A stretch of DNA of 64,000 nt from CAZCQP01 sp964500895 (GTDB lineage Bacteria > Bacillota > Clostridia > Lachnospirales > JAISER01). The notes below the pieces were generated by a model that was not told the DNA's origin, made no database searches, and worked only from the letters and a program-made list of their open reading frames with translations. How positions within the stretch are numbered: position 1 is the first letter of the stretch; every line of letters starts with the position of its first letter. The translations under genes and the position numbers were made by a program. Shown here one piece after another: positions 1 to 8,471 of this stretch. The stretch covers positions 15,210 to 79,209 of the forward strand of contig CAZCQP010000006.1 in NCBI GenBank assembly GCA_964500895.1, given 5' to 3'.

Positions 1-2
1 AA

Positions 3-314
3 GGGTTAGACACCATTGAAGCGGTGCAGGGCTATAAAGGCTGCGTGTTGAAAATTCCTGCGGAAAAGGCACTGCCCTTGGAAGCAGACGAATATTACTA
101 TAAAGACTTGTTTGGCTTAACGGTGGTGACCGAAACAGGAGACGCCCTGGGCACCATCACAGACATTCTGCAAACTGGGGCCAACGATGTGTACGCCGTA
201 ACCGGAGCAGAAGGCAAAACCATCCTCATTCCGGCCATTAAGCAATGCATTTTAAAGGTAGATGTGCCCGGCAAAACCATGACGGTTCACCTGTTGGAGG
301 GGCTTGTGGAATGA
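3..314 (+). CDS. rimM: Ribosome maturation factor RimM, C-terminal part (5' end outside window)
   Basis: RimM helps assemble the head of the 30S subunit and binds ribosomal protein S19. Only the C-terminal ~103 codons are present; the frame is open to the left edge, so the gene is cut by the window and the internal GTG at 24 is not a start. The visible part fits the PRC-barrel half, with a DLFGLTVVTETGDALGTI stretch and a conserved ending around ILIPAI. The stop overlaps the trmD start by ATGA, the usual rimM-trmD coupling, which supports the call. Confidence 0.9.
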   Translation, partial: GLDTIEAVQGYKGCVLKIPAEKALPLEADEYYYKDLFGLTVVTETGDALGTITDILQTGANDVYAVTGAEGKTILIPAIKQCILKVDVPGKTMTVHLLEGLVE

Positions 315-988
315 CCTTTTACTTTTTAACCCTTTTCCCCGAAATGATAGAAGCCGCCGTGGCCCACAGCATCATCCGCCGGGCCATGGACACAGGCGCC
401 ATTGCCGTGCGGTGCATCAACATCCGGGAGTTTGCCCATAATAAGCACAAACAGGTGGACGACTACCCCTACGGTGGCGGGGCTGGTATGGTAATGCAAC
501 CCCAGCCGGTGTATGCGGCTTATTTGTATGCCCGGGAACAAGCCGGGCCAGATGCCCCCGTGGTGTACTTAACCCCCCAAGGCCAAACGTTTTCCCAACA
601 ACAAGCCCATGGTTTGGCCAAACACGAAAGCCTTATTTTGCTGTGCGGCCATTATGAAGGCATAGACGAACGGGTGATTGAAGAAATTGCCCCCATTGAA
701 ATTTCCATTGGGGATTACGTGCTTACCGGCGGGGAATTGCCGGCGCTGGTGCTGGCAGACTGTGTGGCCCGTCTACAGCCAAACGTTTTAGGCAGCCCGG
801 ATTCCTTTGTGGATGAAAGCTTTGAAAATGGGCTTTTAGAGTACCCCCAATACACACGGCCCCCGGAATTTATGGGCCGGAAGGTGCCGGAGGTGTTATT
901 GTCCGGCCACCATGCCAACATTGAAAAATGGCGCAAAGCCCAGGCCTTGGCACGCACCATGGCCAAACGGCCAGATTTGCTGCAATAA
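311..988 (+). CDS. trmD: tRNA (guanine37-N1)-methyltransferase TrmD
   Basis: TrmD methylates G37 next to the anticodon of tRNAs reading CNN codons, using S-adenosylmethionine, and so prevents +1 frameshifting. The 225-residue product has the family's usual length and trefoil-knot SPOUT motifs: GGGAGMVMQPQP near residue 58, LLCGHYEGIDERV near 110 and SIGDYVLTGGELPAL near 132. The ATG at 311 is chosen because it overlaps the rimM stop (ATGA) and starts MTFYFLTLFPEM, the typical N-terminus. A longer frame opening at 245 would run deep into rimM and is rejected. Confidence 0.97.
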   Translation: MTFYFLTLFPEMIEAAVAHSIIRRAMDTGAIAVRCINIREFAHNKHKQVDDYPYGGGAGMVMQPQPVYAAYLYAREQAGPDAPVVYLTPQGQTFSQQQAHGLAKHESLILLCGHYEGIDERVIEEIAPIEISIGDYVLTGGELPALVLADCVARLQPNVLGSPDSFVDESFENGLLEYPQYTRPPEFMGRKVPEVLLSGHHANIEKWRKAQALARTMAKRPDLLQ

Positions 989-1003
989 AGAGGGGGATTC
1001 TTT

Positions 1004-1540
1004 ATGTTAAAGCGGTTTTACCCAAATCTTTTTTTCCCGTCTGTGTTTGATATTCCTTATGACCAATTAATGAAAGAAAAGGGCATTCAAGCGCTGGTGT
1101 TCGACATTGACAACACACTGGTGCCCTTTGACATAGAAACCCCCACCTTGGAAATTTTGGGTTTAATGGCAGATTTAGGGGCCAAGGGCTTTAAAATAGG
1201 CCTGTTGTCCAACAACCATGAAGCCCGGGTGGCTGGGTTTAACATTCAACTCAACCTGCCCTTTGTGGCCCAGGCTAAAAAACCTACCGGCAAAGGTTTA
1301 AGAAAAGCCATGGCACTCCTTGGCTGCAATCCCACCAACACAGCCATGATTGGTGACCAGCTTTTTACGGATGTGTGGGGAGGAAACCGGCAGGGTTTGT
1401 TAACGGTGCTGGTTCACCCCGTATCAGAGCGGGATGAATGGACGGTGCGCCTGAAACGCAGCACAGAAAAGTGGGTGCTGGGGCAATATAAAAAGTATTT
1501 GGAAAAATATGGAATTGACCCTTGCATGCTGCATAATTAA
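1004..1540 (+). CDS. YqeG family HAD IIIA-type phosphatase
   Basis: This 178-residue protein is a haloacid dehalogenase phosphatase of the YqeG type, common in Firmicutes; the physiological substrate is not established. The catalytic DIDNTL motif lies at residues 34-39 (nucleophile D34, acid/base D36), and the motif IV region IGDQLFTDVWGGNRQG lies near residue 115. The start has a good Shine-Dalgarno sequence (AGAGGGGG) about 8 bases upstream. It follows trmD by 15 bases and is probably cotranscribed with it. A weak hairpin (1597-1620) follows. Confidence 0.9.
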   Translation: MLKRFYPNLFFPSVFDIPYDQLMKEKGIQALVFDIDNTLVPFDIETPTLEILGLMADLGAKGFKIGLLSNNHEARVAGFNIQLNLPFVAQAKKPTGKGLRKAMALLGCNPTNTAMIGDQLFTDVWGGNRQGLLTVLVHPVSERDEWTVRLKRSTEKWVLGQYKKYLEKYGIDPCMLHN

Positions 1541-1769
1541 GCATTATGATAAGGATAATAACATACAAAGCTTAGATCCTATATTCATAAACGAAACGCC
1601 GCCTTTTCGGCGGATTTTATGCCAAAATTAGCCTTGATGCACCGGCAAGAAGGCCGGACGCACCAAAGGTGCTGAGCTGGCAAAAAATTCGCTCGAAAAT
1701 CCAGCATTCCTTATTATGAATACAGGCTCTGCTTGAACCCTTAAAATGATGAAAAGGAGACATGCACCC
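1541..1769 (+). other. Intergenic region with several short hairpins upstream of comFB
   Basis: The region holds CCGCC-TTTTC-GGCGG at 1599-1613 followed by a short T-rich stretch, a weak terminator for yqeG. Further on, a CCGGC/GCCGG hairpin and a GCACC-AAA-GGTGC hairpin follow each other near 1641-1675, and a GCTGG/CCAGC pair encloses A-rich sequence near 1675-1706. The compactness suggests a structured leader for comFB, but it does not match the c-di-GMP-I riboswitch core or any other class I can recognise. Confidence 0.35.
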
Positions 1770-2051
1770 ATGCCGGAAATTACCAATTATATGGAGATTT
1801 GTGTGAAAGATGCGCTCATTCCTGTTCTGAATGCGGTGAACAGCTGCACCTGCGAAAAATGCCGGTTAGACATCACGGCCATTGCGCTAAACTCCCTGCC
1901 GCCCAAGTATGTGGTGACCAAAAAAGGCCAGCTGTACACCAAGCTTTCGGCTTTGCAGCAACAGTTCGATGTAGACATTATTGCGGCCATTACCAAAGCC
2001 GCTGTGTTGGTGGGCCGTTCCCCACGCCACGACGAGGGGGACGATCGGTAA
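1770..2051 (+). CDS. ComFB-like late competence development protein
   Basis: The product is about 93 residues and matches the ComFB family: a Cys pair (CTCEKC), the run ALNSLPPKYVV, and a conserved tail around AAITKAAVLVG. ComFB of Bacillus subtilis is encoded in the comF competence operon; related proteins occur in motile Clostridia, and some homologues have been reported to bind cyclic di-nucleotides. The ATG at 1770 is preferred over the in-frame ATG at 1746 because AAGGAGA (1754-1760) sits 9 bases upstream. Neighbours are unrelated housekeeping genes. Confidence 0.8.
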   Translation: MPEITNYMEICVKDALIPVLNAVNSCTCEKCRLDITAIALNSLPPKYVVTKKGQLYTKLSALQQQFDVDIIAAITKAAVLVGRSPRHDEGDDR

Positions 2052-2102
2052 TAGGCATATACGAAGGATTCAGGGGCTAAACAGCCCAGATAGGAGTATT
2101 TC

Positions 2103-2552
2103 ATGGAAAACATACAGGTACAAGTGCTGCACGGCCCAAACTTAAATTTAACGGGGCTGCGGGAAGTGGGTATTTACGGCACCGTTACCTTAGAGGACAT
2201 TAACCGCCGGTTGGTGGAAGAAGGGGCCCGGCTGGGTTTTGACGTCAGCTGTTTCCAAAGCAACCACGAAGGCGGGCTGATAGACTGCATCCATAGCTGC
2301 CGGGGGAAAGCCCGGGGCATCATCATCAACCCGGGGGCATACACCCATTACAGCTATGCCCTGCGGGACGCCATCTCTGCGGTGGACATTCCGGCTGTAG
2401 AGGTGCACCTTTCCAACATACACAGCCGTGAAGCTTTTCGGCACACCTCCGTCATTGCACCGGTGTGCCTGGGGCAGATTTGCGGCTTTGGCCCCCAGGG
2501 GTACATACTGGGATTGAACGCCCTGGCCGCCCATTTGGAAGGGAAAAAGTAA
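2103..2552 (+). CDS. aroQ: Type II 3-dehydroquinate dehydratase AroQ
   Basis: AroQ dehydrates 3-dehydroquinate to 3-dehydroshikimate in the shikimate pathway, by the anti-elimination type II mechanism in a dodecamer. The 149-residue length is standard. Motifs are NLNLTGLRE near residue 14 (catalytic Arg), the YG tyrosine near 24, NPGAYTHYS with the conserved Asn and His, and EVHLSNIHSREAFRHTS near residues 100-115 carrying the catalytic His. It sits alone between comFB and a nucleotidyltransferase; no other aro gene is in the window. Confidence 0.96.
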   Translation: MENIQVQVLHGPNLNLTGLREVGIYGTVTLEDINRRLVEEGARLGFDVSCFQSNHEGGLIDCIHSCRGKARGIIINPGAYTHYSYALRDAISAVDIPAVEVHLSNIHSREAFRHTSVIAPVCLGQICGFGPQGYILGLNALAAHLEGKK

Positions 2553-2568
2553 ATAGGGTATTGAATGC

Positions 2569-2635
2569 GAACCTTTGAAGGTATATGGAAAAAAATTCGG
2601 CATATAAACCTTTGAAGGTTTATTTTTTTATTTTT
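2569..2635 (+). terminator. Probable terminator after aroQ
   Basis: Two AACCTTTGAAGGT elements (near 2570 and 2607) are separated by TATATGG...CATATA and can fold into a long imperfect hairpin, followed by TTTATTTTTTTATTTTT at 2619-2635. It ends just before the Shine-Dalgarno sequence of the next gene. Confidence 0.55.
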
Positions 2636-2648
2636 AAGGAGGTAAGCC

Positions 2649-3452
2649 ATGTTTAGCCTTAGCCCTTGGTTGAATCAAGGGGTGGAAGCCTTTCAAAGGT
2701 TAGAGGAAGTGGACTGCCTGGTGTTGGGTGGTTCAAGGGCCACAGCCCAGAACGACCAGAACTCGGATTATGACATGTATGTGTATGCAAACAAGGAACT
2801 GCCTGTGGAAACAAGGAAGGCCATTTTAGAACCCTTGTGTTCCTATATAGAACTGAACAACACCTATTGGGAAACAGAGGACGACTGCATTTTAAAAGAC
2901 GGCAACTATTTTGAAATCATTTACCGCAATTTAATGGAGACGGAAAACAACTTGCACAGCACGCTTATAGACGGTAATGCCGGGATGGGCTATACCACGT
3001 GCATCTGCTATAACGTGTTCACCGCCAAAGTGCTCTACGACCCCAAAAACCTGTATCAAGCACTGGTGGAAAAGTATGCCTTCCCTTACCCGGAAGCCCT
3101 GGCACAAAATATTATCATAAAAAACAGGCCCCTTTTAGGGGGCCTCATATCGTCTTATGATCGGCAAATTGAAAAGGCTGTAGCCAGAAAAGACTTTGTA
3201 AGCGTGAATCACCGCATTGCGGCCTTTCTGGCAAGCTATTTCGACATTATTTTTGCATTAAACCGGCTGTACCATCCCGGGGAAAAGCGGTTGGTCAGCT
3301 ATTGCCTTAAACATTGCCAGCATTTGCCCACAGGTTTTGAGCAGGACATTTGCGCATTGTCGTTGGCAACAGAAACCACGGACTTTGAAGGGTTGCTTCA
3401 AAAAATCATTAACAACCTAGATGTGCTGCTTGCCCAGCAAAAGGCTTTTTAA
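2649..3452 (+). CDS. Nucleotidyltransferase-domain protein with DUF4037-like C-terminus
   Basis: The 267-residue protein begins with a minimal nucleotidyltransferase fold: GGS at residues 27-29 and the metal-binding pair D40-x-D42 (SDYDMYVY). The remaining two thirds is helical and resembles the DUF4037 domain that often follows such domains in Firmicutes. Members probably transfer a nucleotide to a small molecule or protein, but the substrate is unknown. AAGGAGG lies 7 bases before the ATG. The 3' end overlaps the convergent ftsY stop by four bases, with no terminator between. Confidence 0.75.
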   Translation: MFSLSPWLNQGVEAFQRLEEVDCLVLGGSRATAQNDQNSDYDMYVYANKELPVETRKAILEPLCSYIELNNTYWETEDDCILKDGNYFEIIYRNLMETENNLHSTLIDGNAGMGYTTCICYNVFTAKVLYDPKNLYQALVEKYAFPYPEALAQNIIIKNRPLLGGLISSYDRQIEKAVARKDFVSVNHRIAAFLASYFDIIFALNRLYHPGEKRLVSYCLKHCQHLPTGFEQDICALSLATETTDFEGLLQKIINNLDVLLAQQKAF

Positions 3453-4417
3453 GAAGCCTCTGCTTCCCCGTCCGTGTCCAGCAACGCCCGGGCAAAATCT
3501 GCGGCTACAAAAGGCTGCAAGTCTTCCGCCTTTTCGCCCACACCCACAAAGCGGATGGGCACGTTCAGTTCGTGCTTAATGGCCAGCACTACGCCACCCT
3601 TGGCTGTGCCGTCCAGTTTGGTGAGCACCAGCCCCGTGATGTTGGCCGCTTCTTTAAACAGCTTGGCCTGGGACAAAGCATTCTGGCCGGTGGTGGCATC
3701 CAACACCAGCAACACTTCCAGCTGGGCTTCTGGGTAGTTTAAATCAATGATTTTGTATATTTTTTTCAACTCGTCCATCAGGTTTTTCTTGTTGTGCAAC
3801 CGGCCGGCAGTGTCACAAATGAGCAGGTCACTGTTGCGGGCGGCGGCGGCTTTCACGCCGTCAAACACCACCGCCCCAGGGTCTGCATTTTCCTGGTGTT
3901 TAATGATGTCTACCCCGGCTCGGTTTGCCCATACATCCAGCTGGTCTATGGCCGCAGCACGGAACGTGTCTGCCGCTGCCAGCAACACTTTTTTGCCTTG
4001 GCTTTTATAATGACTGGCCAGCTTGCCAATGGTGGTGGTTTTGCCCACCCCGTTCACCCCAATGATCAACAGCACTGACGGGCTTTTTAAGTTGAAAGCT
4101 TCCTCGTCTTCGGTTAGGGCATCGGCAATGGTTTGGGCCAGTAGGGCTTTTACTTCTGTGGCGTCCGTGGCCCGGGCTTGCTTCACCCGCTCCCTTAACC
4201 GCTCAATAAGCCATGTGGCGGTGGGCACCCCAATGTCTGCCATAATCAAGGCTTCTTCCAATTCCTCGTACAGGGCTTCATCTATCTTTTGAAAGCCTTT
4301 CAGCGCATTTTCCACGCTGGACATAATGTTTTGCCGGGTTTTACCCAGCCCTGCCAGCATAGTCTTAAAAAAGCCGGTAGCCTTGGGCTTTTCTTGTTTT
4401 TCCATATCGTCTGCCAT
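3449..4417 (-). CDS. ftsY: Signal recognition particle receptor FtsY
   Basis: FtsY is the membrane-associated SRP receptor that docks Ffh-bound ribosomes at the translocon through paired GTPases. The 322-residue protein has a short N-terminal region, the helical N domain (about 30-110) and the G domain with GVNGVGKT at 120-127, the DTFRAAA and DTAGR motifs and TKLDGTAKGG near the end. There is little of the acidic A domain of E. coli FtsY, as usual in Firmicutes. It follows smc by 32 bases, the standard smc-ftsY arrangement. Confidence 0.97.
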   Translation of the reverse strand: MADDMEKQEKPKATGFFKTMLAGLGKTRQNIMSSVENALKGFQKIDEALYEELEEALIMADIGVPTATWLIERLRERVKQARATDATEVKALLAQTIADALTEDEEAFNLKSPSVLLIIGVNGVGKTTTIGKLASHYKSQGKKVLLAAADTFRAAAIDQLDVWANRAGVDIIKHQENADPGAVVFDGVKAAAARNSDLLICDTAGRLHNKKNLMDELKKIYKIIDLNYPEAQLEVLLVLDATTGQNALSQAKLFKEAANITGLVLTKLDGTAKGGVVLAIKHELNVPIRFVGVGEKAEDLQPFVAADFARALLDTDGEAEAS

Positions 4418-4449
4418 TGTTCTAGTTCCCTTCTATTGTGAATTGCTAT

Positions 4450-7400
4450 TTAAACGGCTTTCACAGCCTGCGCAAAATCTACAGATACCAACTTGGAAAT
4501 GCCCTGTTCCTGCATGGTCACCCCATACAGCACGTCGGCGGCCTCCATGGTGCCTTTTCGGTGGGTGATGAGCAAAAACTGGGTGTCCTCTGAAAAATGC
4601 TGCAAAAAATTGGCGTAGCGTTTCACATTGGCGTCGTCCAAAGCGGCATCCACCTCGTCCAAAATGCAGAAGGGGGAAGGTTTCAGCCGCAAAATGCCAA
4701 AAAGCAGGGCAGTGGCCGTTAAAGAACGCTCCCCGCCAGAAAGCAAAGACATGCTTTGCAGCGTTTTCCCCGGCGGACGGGCAATGATGTCTATGCCGCA
4801 TTCTAGCACATTGCTTTCGTCTCCCAGCTTCAAATACGCTTGCCCCCCAGAGAACATCTCCTTAAACACCTGTGCAAAGCTTTCAGAAATGCGGGAAAAT
4901 TCCTGCTTAAACTGCTTTTCCATGCCTGCGGTCAGTTCATCAATGAGCACTTTCAGCTGCTTTTCTGCTTCTAAAATGTCTGCACGCTGGGCGGAAAGTT
5001 CCTCGTATTGGGTGCGTACTTCCTTATACTGCTCAATGGCCCCCACGTTCACGTTGCCCAGCCCGGCAATGGCCTCCTTCACCTTGCGCTCGTCCTTTTT
5101 CATTTGGTCAAAGGGTATGTCTAAGGCCAGGGCTTGGTCGGCATAAGCTTTGGCGGTCTGGGGGGTTAGGCCATATTCTTCCCACAGGTTATCGTACAAG
5201 CTGCGGCGGGTGTCCGTCAAGTGTTCTTTTTTCATGTCCAGTCGGGCCTTTTCTCCTTGCAACGTAAGCAACACCGCCTGGCTTTGATTTTCCAAGTCAG
5301 CCAAGCTGTTGAGTTGGTCGCTTAAAACGGCTTTTTGGGCTTCCAGCTTGGTCAATGCTTCTGTTTGGATGGCGTATTGCTGGGCAAGCTGTGCCTTTTC
5401 GGCTTCAAATGTTTGAATTTCCTGTTCTTTGCCCTGGCAATGGGTTTCTTGGTTTTGGCACTGTGCAGAAAGCTGCTCCATCCGCACCCGGGAAGCGGAC
5501 AACTCTGCATCTATGCGGGCTCTTTCCGAAGCCAGGTTTTCCAGCGATTGGGTTTTGGCGCTTAATGCCACCTTCAAATCCGTAAGCTGTTGAATATGGC
5601 TGTCTTGGGTTTCCCGGTGGGTGGCCATGCTGTTTTGATATTCCGCCAACTGGGCATGCAACTGGCGTAACCCTTCCTCCGCCTGCACCTGGATTACTGC
5701 ATGGCGGCGAATGGCCCGGTTGGTTTCCTGCAAACGAGCCATAAGCTGGCTATCCTGAGCAGCTAAAGCTTCTGCCTGGGCCACAAGGGTGGTCAGTGCT
5801 TCTTCTGCTTGTGCCAAATTTTCTTTCATCGTCACTTGCTCCAGTGCTTTTTCATGCAACAAGCTTTGGTTGTGCCGCTGTTTTTCCTTAATAATGCCCA
5901 ATTGATGGCTTTCCTTTTCCAGCTGGGCTTGTAAGATGTCGTTTTCTGCGGTTAAGGCGGCAATGCTTTCTTTTAAAGCCTTAATCTCCCGGCTGCGGTT
6001 GAAAATGCCGCTGCTTTTCTGGTTCAAGCTGCCCCCGGTCATAGCCCCCCCGGCGCTTAAAAGCTCCCCGTCACAAGTGACCATTTTATGGGCATAGCCA
6101 TATTTTTTGTGGATGGCCGAGGCGTTGGCCAGCTTGTCCACCACCAGCACATTGCCCAGCAAGTGGGCAAAAACACCCTCATAAGCGGCATCGTAGCGGC
6201 ACAAATCTTTGGCCAGCCCCACCACCCCTTTTTCTTTTAGAAGGTGGTCTTTGTCACGGCCAAGCCCTTTGGCTTTCATGGCGGTCATGGGCAAAAACGT
6301 CACCCGCCCGGCCTGAGTTTCCTTCAAAAACTGAATGGCGGCCATGGCGTCTTTGTCTGTTTGGGTCACCACGTTTTGGGTGGCTGCACCAAGGGCCACA
6401 TCAATGGCGGTGGCATAGGCGGGCTCTGCCTCCACCAGCTGCCCCACTGCCCCACATACCCCGGCAAAGGCACTGGGCTGTTTCTGCTTTTGTTGCAAAA
6501 GGGTTTTTACGCTTTTGTAGTATCCCTCGTAGCTGTTTTCGTAGTCCGATAATATTTTAAACCGGGAAGAAGCTTCCTGCAAGGTTTTGGCGGCTTGCCG
6601 GTGCTGCACTTCCAATTGTTGCAGCTTTCCAATGGCGGCTTCTTTTTCTCCGGCCAGTGTGGTCTGTTCGTCTTGGATGGCGGCCAAGCTTTCCAAAAGC
6701 TGGGCCTGCAATTTTTTTAATGCGTCTATTTTAAGGCTTCTGGCCTGTCGGGCTGCTTCGTTTTGTTCACATGCTTCTTCCAGTTTTTCCTTTTCTGCTT
6801 CCAGTTGGGTATAGGCGTTTTGCAGCCGGTCGGCTTCCGCCCCGGCCTCTGTGGCCAGCCGGATCTGCTCCATAATGGCCTGGTTGTATTGGTCAATTTG
6901 TTGTTGGCTGCCACTCATGGTCGCGTTTAATGTGGCAAAGGCGGTTTCCTGGGCAGACAAAGCGGCCCGGGCTTCTTCTGTTTGGCGGGCAAGGGTGTCT
7001 TGCTGCTGTTGGGTTTCTGCTAATGTTTCTGCCAATGCGGTTTGGGCGGCTGTTTCCCCGGCCATGGCTTCCTGAATGCGGGCCATTTCCTGCCGGGCAT
7101 GCAGCAGCTGTTCTTTGGCCAGTACAATGTCGTTTTCCTTTTGCTCCCGTTGAGAGCGTGCTTCCGCCAGCCGGTGGGCCAGGGTTTTCATGGCTTCTTC
7201 GGCTTGCAGAAAGTTTTCCCTTAACAAGGAGCCATCTTCTTTTAAGGCGTTTAGTTGCCGTTCTTCATCGGTGTGCTGGCGGATGACGGTTTCCAAGTTG
7301 GCATTGATGGTGGCCAAAGCTTCCTCCAGCCGCTGGCTCTCTGTAAGGAACATGCTGATTTGCAGTGCTTTCAGCCGTTCTTTGTATGCCAAATAAGCCT

Positions 7401-8040
7401 TGGCTTTGTCCGACTGGTCTTTGAGGGGTTCCAGCTGGCTTTCTAACACGGAAAGCACGTCTTCCGCCCGGGACAGGTTTTGCCGCTGTTTTTCCAGCTT
7501 GTTCAAGGCTTCCTGCTTCTTGTTTTTAAATTTCACAATACCGGCGGCTTCCTCAAACAAATAACGCCGGTCTTCCGAACGGGCGCTTAGAATTTCCTCA
7601 ATGCGCCCCTGGCCAATGATGGAATAGCCTTCCCGGCCGATGCCTGTGTCCATCAGCAGGCTGTGGATGTCCTTCAACCGGCAAGCCACACCGTTTAACA
7701 AATAGTCGCTTTCCCCGGAACGAAACACTCGCCGGGTAATTTTCACTTCGTTAAAATCAATGGGCAAAATGTGGCTGCTGTTGTCCATCACGATGGACAC
7801 CTCGGCAAAGCCCAGGGGGCGGCGGTTTTCTGTGCCGGCGAAGATCACGTCTTCCATCTTCATCCCCCGAAGGCTTTTGGCGCTTTGTTCCCCCAACACC
7901 CAACGGACGGCATCGGCAATGTTGCTTTTGCCGCTGCCGTTGGGCCCCACCACGGCGGTGAGGTTGTGGTTGAACTCTAGCTTTATTTTATCTGTAAAAG
8001 ACTTAAACCCCTGTATTTCCAGGCGCTTTAAGACATTCAT
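4450..8040 (-). CDS. smc: Chromosome segregation protein SMC
   Basis: SMC forms the condensin ring with ScpA and ScpB that compacts and segregates chromosomes. The 1196-residue length is typical. The Walker A motif GPNGSGKS is at 32-39, followed by coiled coil to about residue 500, a hinge (roughly 510-660, with GAMTGGSLNQ at its end), a returning coiled coil, the ABC signature LSGGERSLTA at 1100 and Walker B ILDEVDAALDD with catalytic E1129. Its ATG overlaps the ridA stop (ATGA), so translation is probably coupled. Confidence 0.98.
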   Translation of the reverse strand: MNVLKRLEIQGFKSFTDKIKLEFNHNLTAVVGPNGSGKSNIADAVRWVLGEQSAKSLRGMKMEDVIFAGTENRRPLGFAEVSIVMDNSSHILPIDFNEVKITRRVFRSGESDYLLNGVACRLKDIHSLLMDTGIGREGYSIIGQGRIEEILSARSEDRRYLFEEAAGIVKFKNKKQEALNKLEKQRQNLSRAEDVLSVLESQLEPLKDQSDKAKAYLAYKERLKALQISMFLTESQRLEEALATINANLETVIRQHTDEERQLNALKEDGSLLRENFLQAEEAMKTLAHRLAEARSQREQKENDIVLAKEQLLHARQEMARIQEAMAGETAAQTALAETLAETQQQQDTLARQTEEARAALSAQETAFATLNATMSGSQQQIDQYNQAIMEQIRLATEAGAEADRLQNAYTQLEAEKEKLEEACEQNEAARQARSLKIDALKKLQAQLLESLAAIQDEQTTLAGEKEAAIGKLQQLEVQHRQAAKTLQEASSRFKILSDYENSYEGYYKSVKTLLQQKQKQPSAFAGVCGAVGQLVEAEPAYATAIDVALGAATQNVVTQTDKDAMAAIQFLKETQAGRVTFLPMTAMKAKGLGRDKDHLLKEKGVVGLAKDLCRYDAAYEGVFAHLLGNVLVVDKLANASAIHKKYGYAHKMVTCDGELLSAGGAMTGGSLNQKSSGIFNRSREIKALKESIAALTAENDILQAQLEKESHQLGIIKEKQRHNQSLLHEKALEQVTMKENLAQAEEALTTLVAQAEALAAQDSQLMARLQETNRAIRRHAVIQVQAEEGLRQLHAQLAEYQNSMATHRETQDSHIQQLTDLKVALSAKTQSLENLASERARIDAELSASRVRMEQLSAQCQNQETHCQGKEQEIQTFEAEKAQLAQQYAIQTEALTKLEAQKAVLSDQLNSLADLENQSQAVLLTLQGEKARLDMKKEHLTDTRRSLYDNLWEEYGLTPQTAKAYADQALALDIPFDQMKKDERKVKEAIAGLGNVNVGAIEQYKEVRTQYEELSAQRADILEAEKQLKVLIDELTAGMEKQFKQEFSRISESFAQVFKEMFSGGQAYLKLGDESNVLECGIDIIARPPGKTLQSMSLLSGGERSLTATALLFGILRLKPSPFCILDEVDAALDDANVKRYANFLQHFSEDTQFLLITHRKGTMEAADVLYGVTMQEQGISKLVSVDFAQAVKAV

Positions 8041-8417
8041 TGGGCAACGGCCACCACCTCAATTTCCACCAGGCTGTCTTTGGGCAGGGCAGCCACTTGC
8101 ACGGTGGAGCGGGCGGGGGGATTTTCCGTGAAATAGGTGGCGTACACGGCGTTCATGGCGGCGAAATCCCCTAAATCCTTCATGAAAACGGTGGTTTTCA
8201 CCACGTCTTGAAAGCCCAGGCCGGCTTGGGCCAAAACGGCTTTCAGGTTGGCGAACACTTGCTGGGTTTGGGCGGTGATGTCCCCGTCCACTTTGTTGCC
8301 GTTTACGTCCAGGGGAACCTGGCCGGAGGTGAACAAAAACTGGCCGACACGTACAGCGTGGCTATATGGGCCGATTGGGGGTGCCGCTTCTTTTGCGTTA
8401 ACAATGTTTTTTTCCAT
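8037..8417 (-). CDS. ridA: RidA family reactive intermediate deaminase
   Basis: RidA hydrolyses reactive enamine/imine intermediates released by PLP enzymes, protecting against 2-aminoacrylate damage. The 126-residue product shows the family hallmarks: an N-terminal region ending PIGPYSHAVRVG, FTSGQVPLD, and NPPARSTVQVAALP with the conserved Arg. It lies between hutH (54 bases upstream) and smc (four-base overlap). The position beside histidine catabolism fits a clean-up role during amino acid breakdown, but the enzyme is general. Confidence 0.94.
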   Translation of the reverse strand: MEKNIVNAKEAAPPIGPYSHAVRVGQFLFTSGQVPLDVNGNKVDGDITAQTQQVFANLKAVLAQAGLGFQDVVKTTVFMKDLGDFAAMNAVYATYFTENPPARSTVQVAALPKDSLVEIEVVAVAQ

Positions 8418-8471
8418 GGGAATGCTCCTTTTTTATCATGTAGTATATGCGTTATTATATATTGCTATTGG

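Noticed and set aside
1620..1740. c-di-GMP riboswitch before comFB
   Set aside because: The conserved core and receptor segments of the known classes were not found by eye; kept only as an unassigned leader.
4628..8131. Several long plus-strand ORFs opposite smc
   Set aside because: They are shadows of the 3.6-kb smc gene: no ribosome sites, Ala/Ser/Phe-rich products and no family resemblance.
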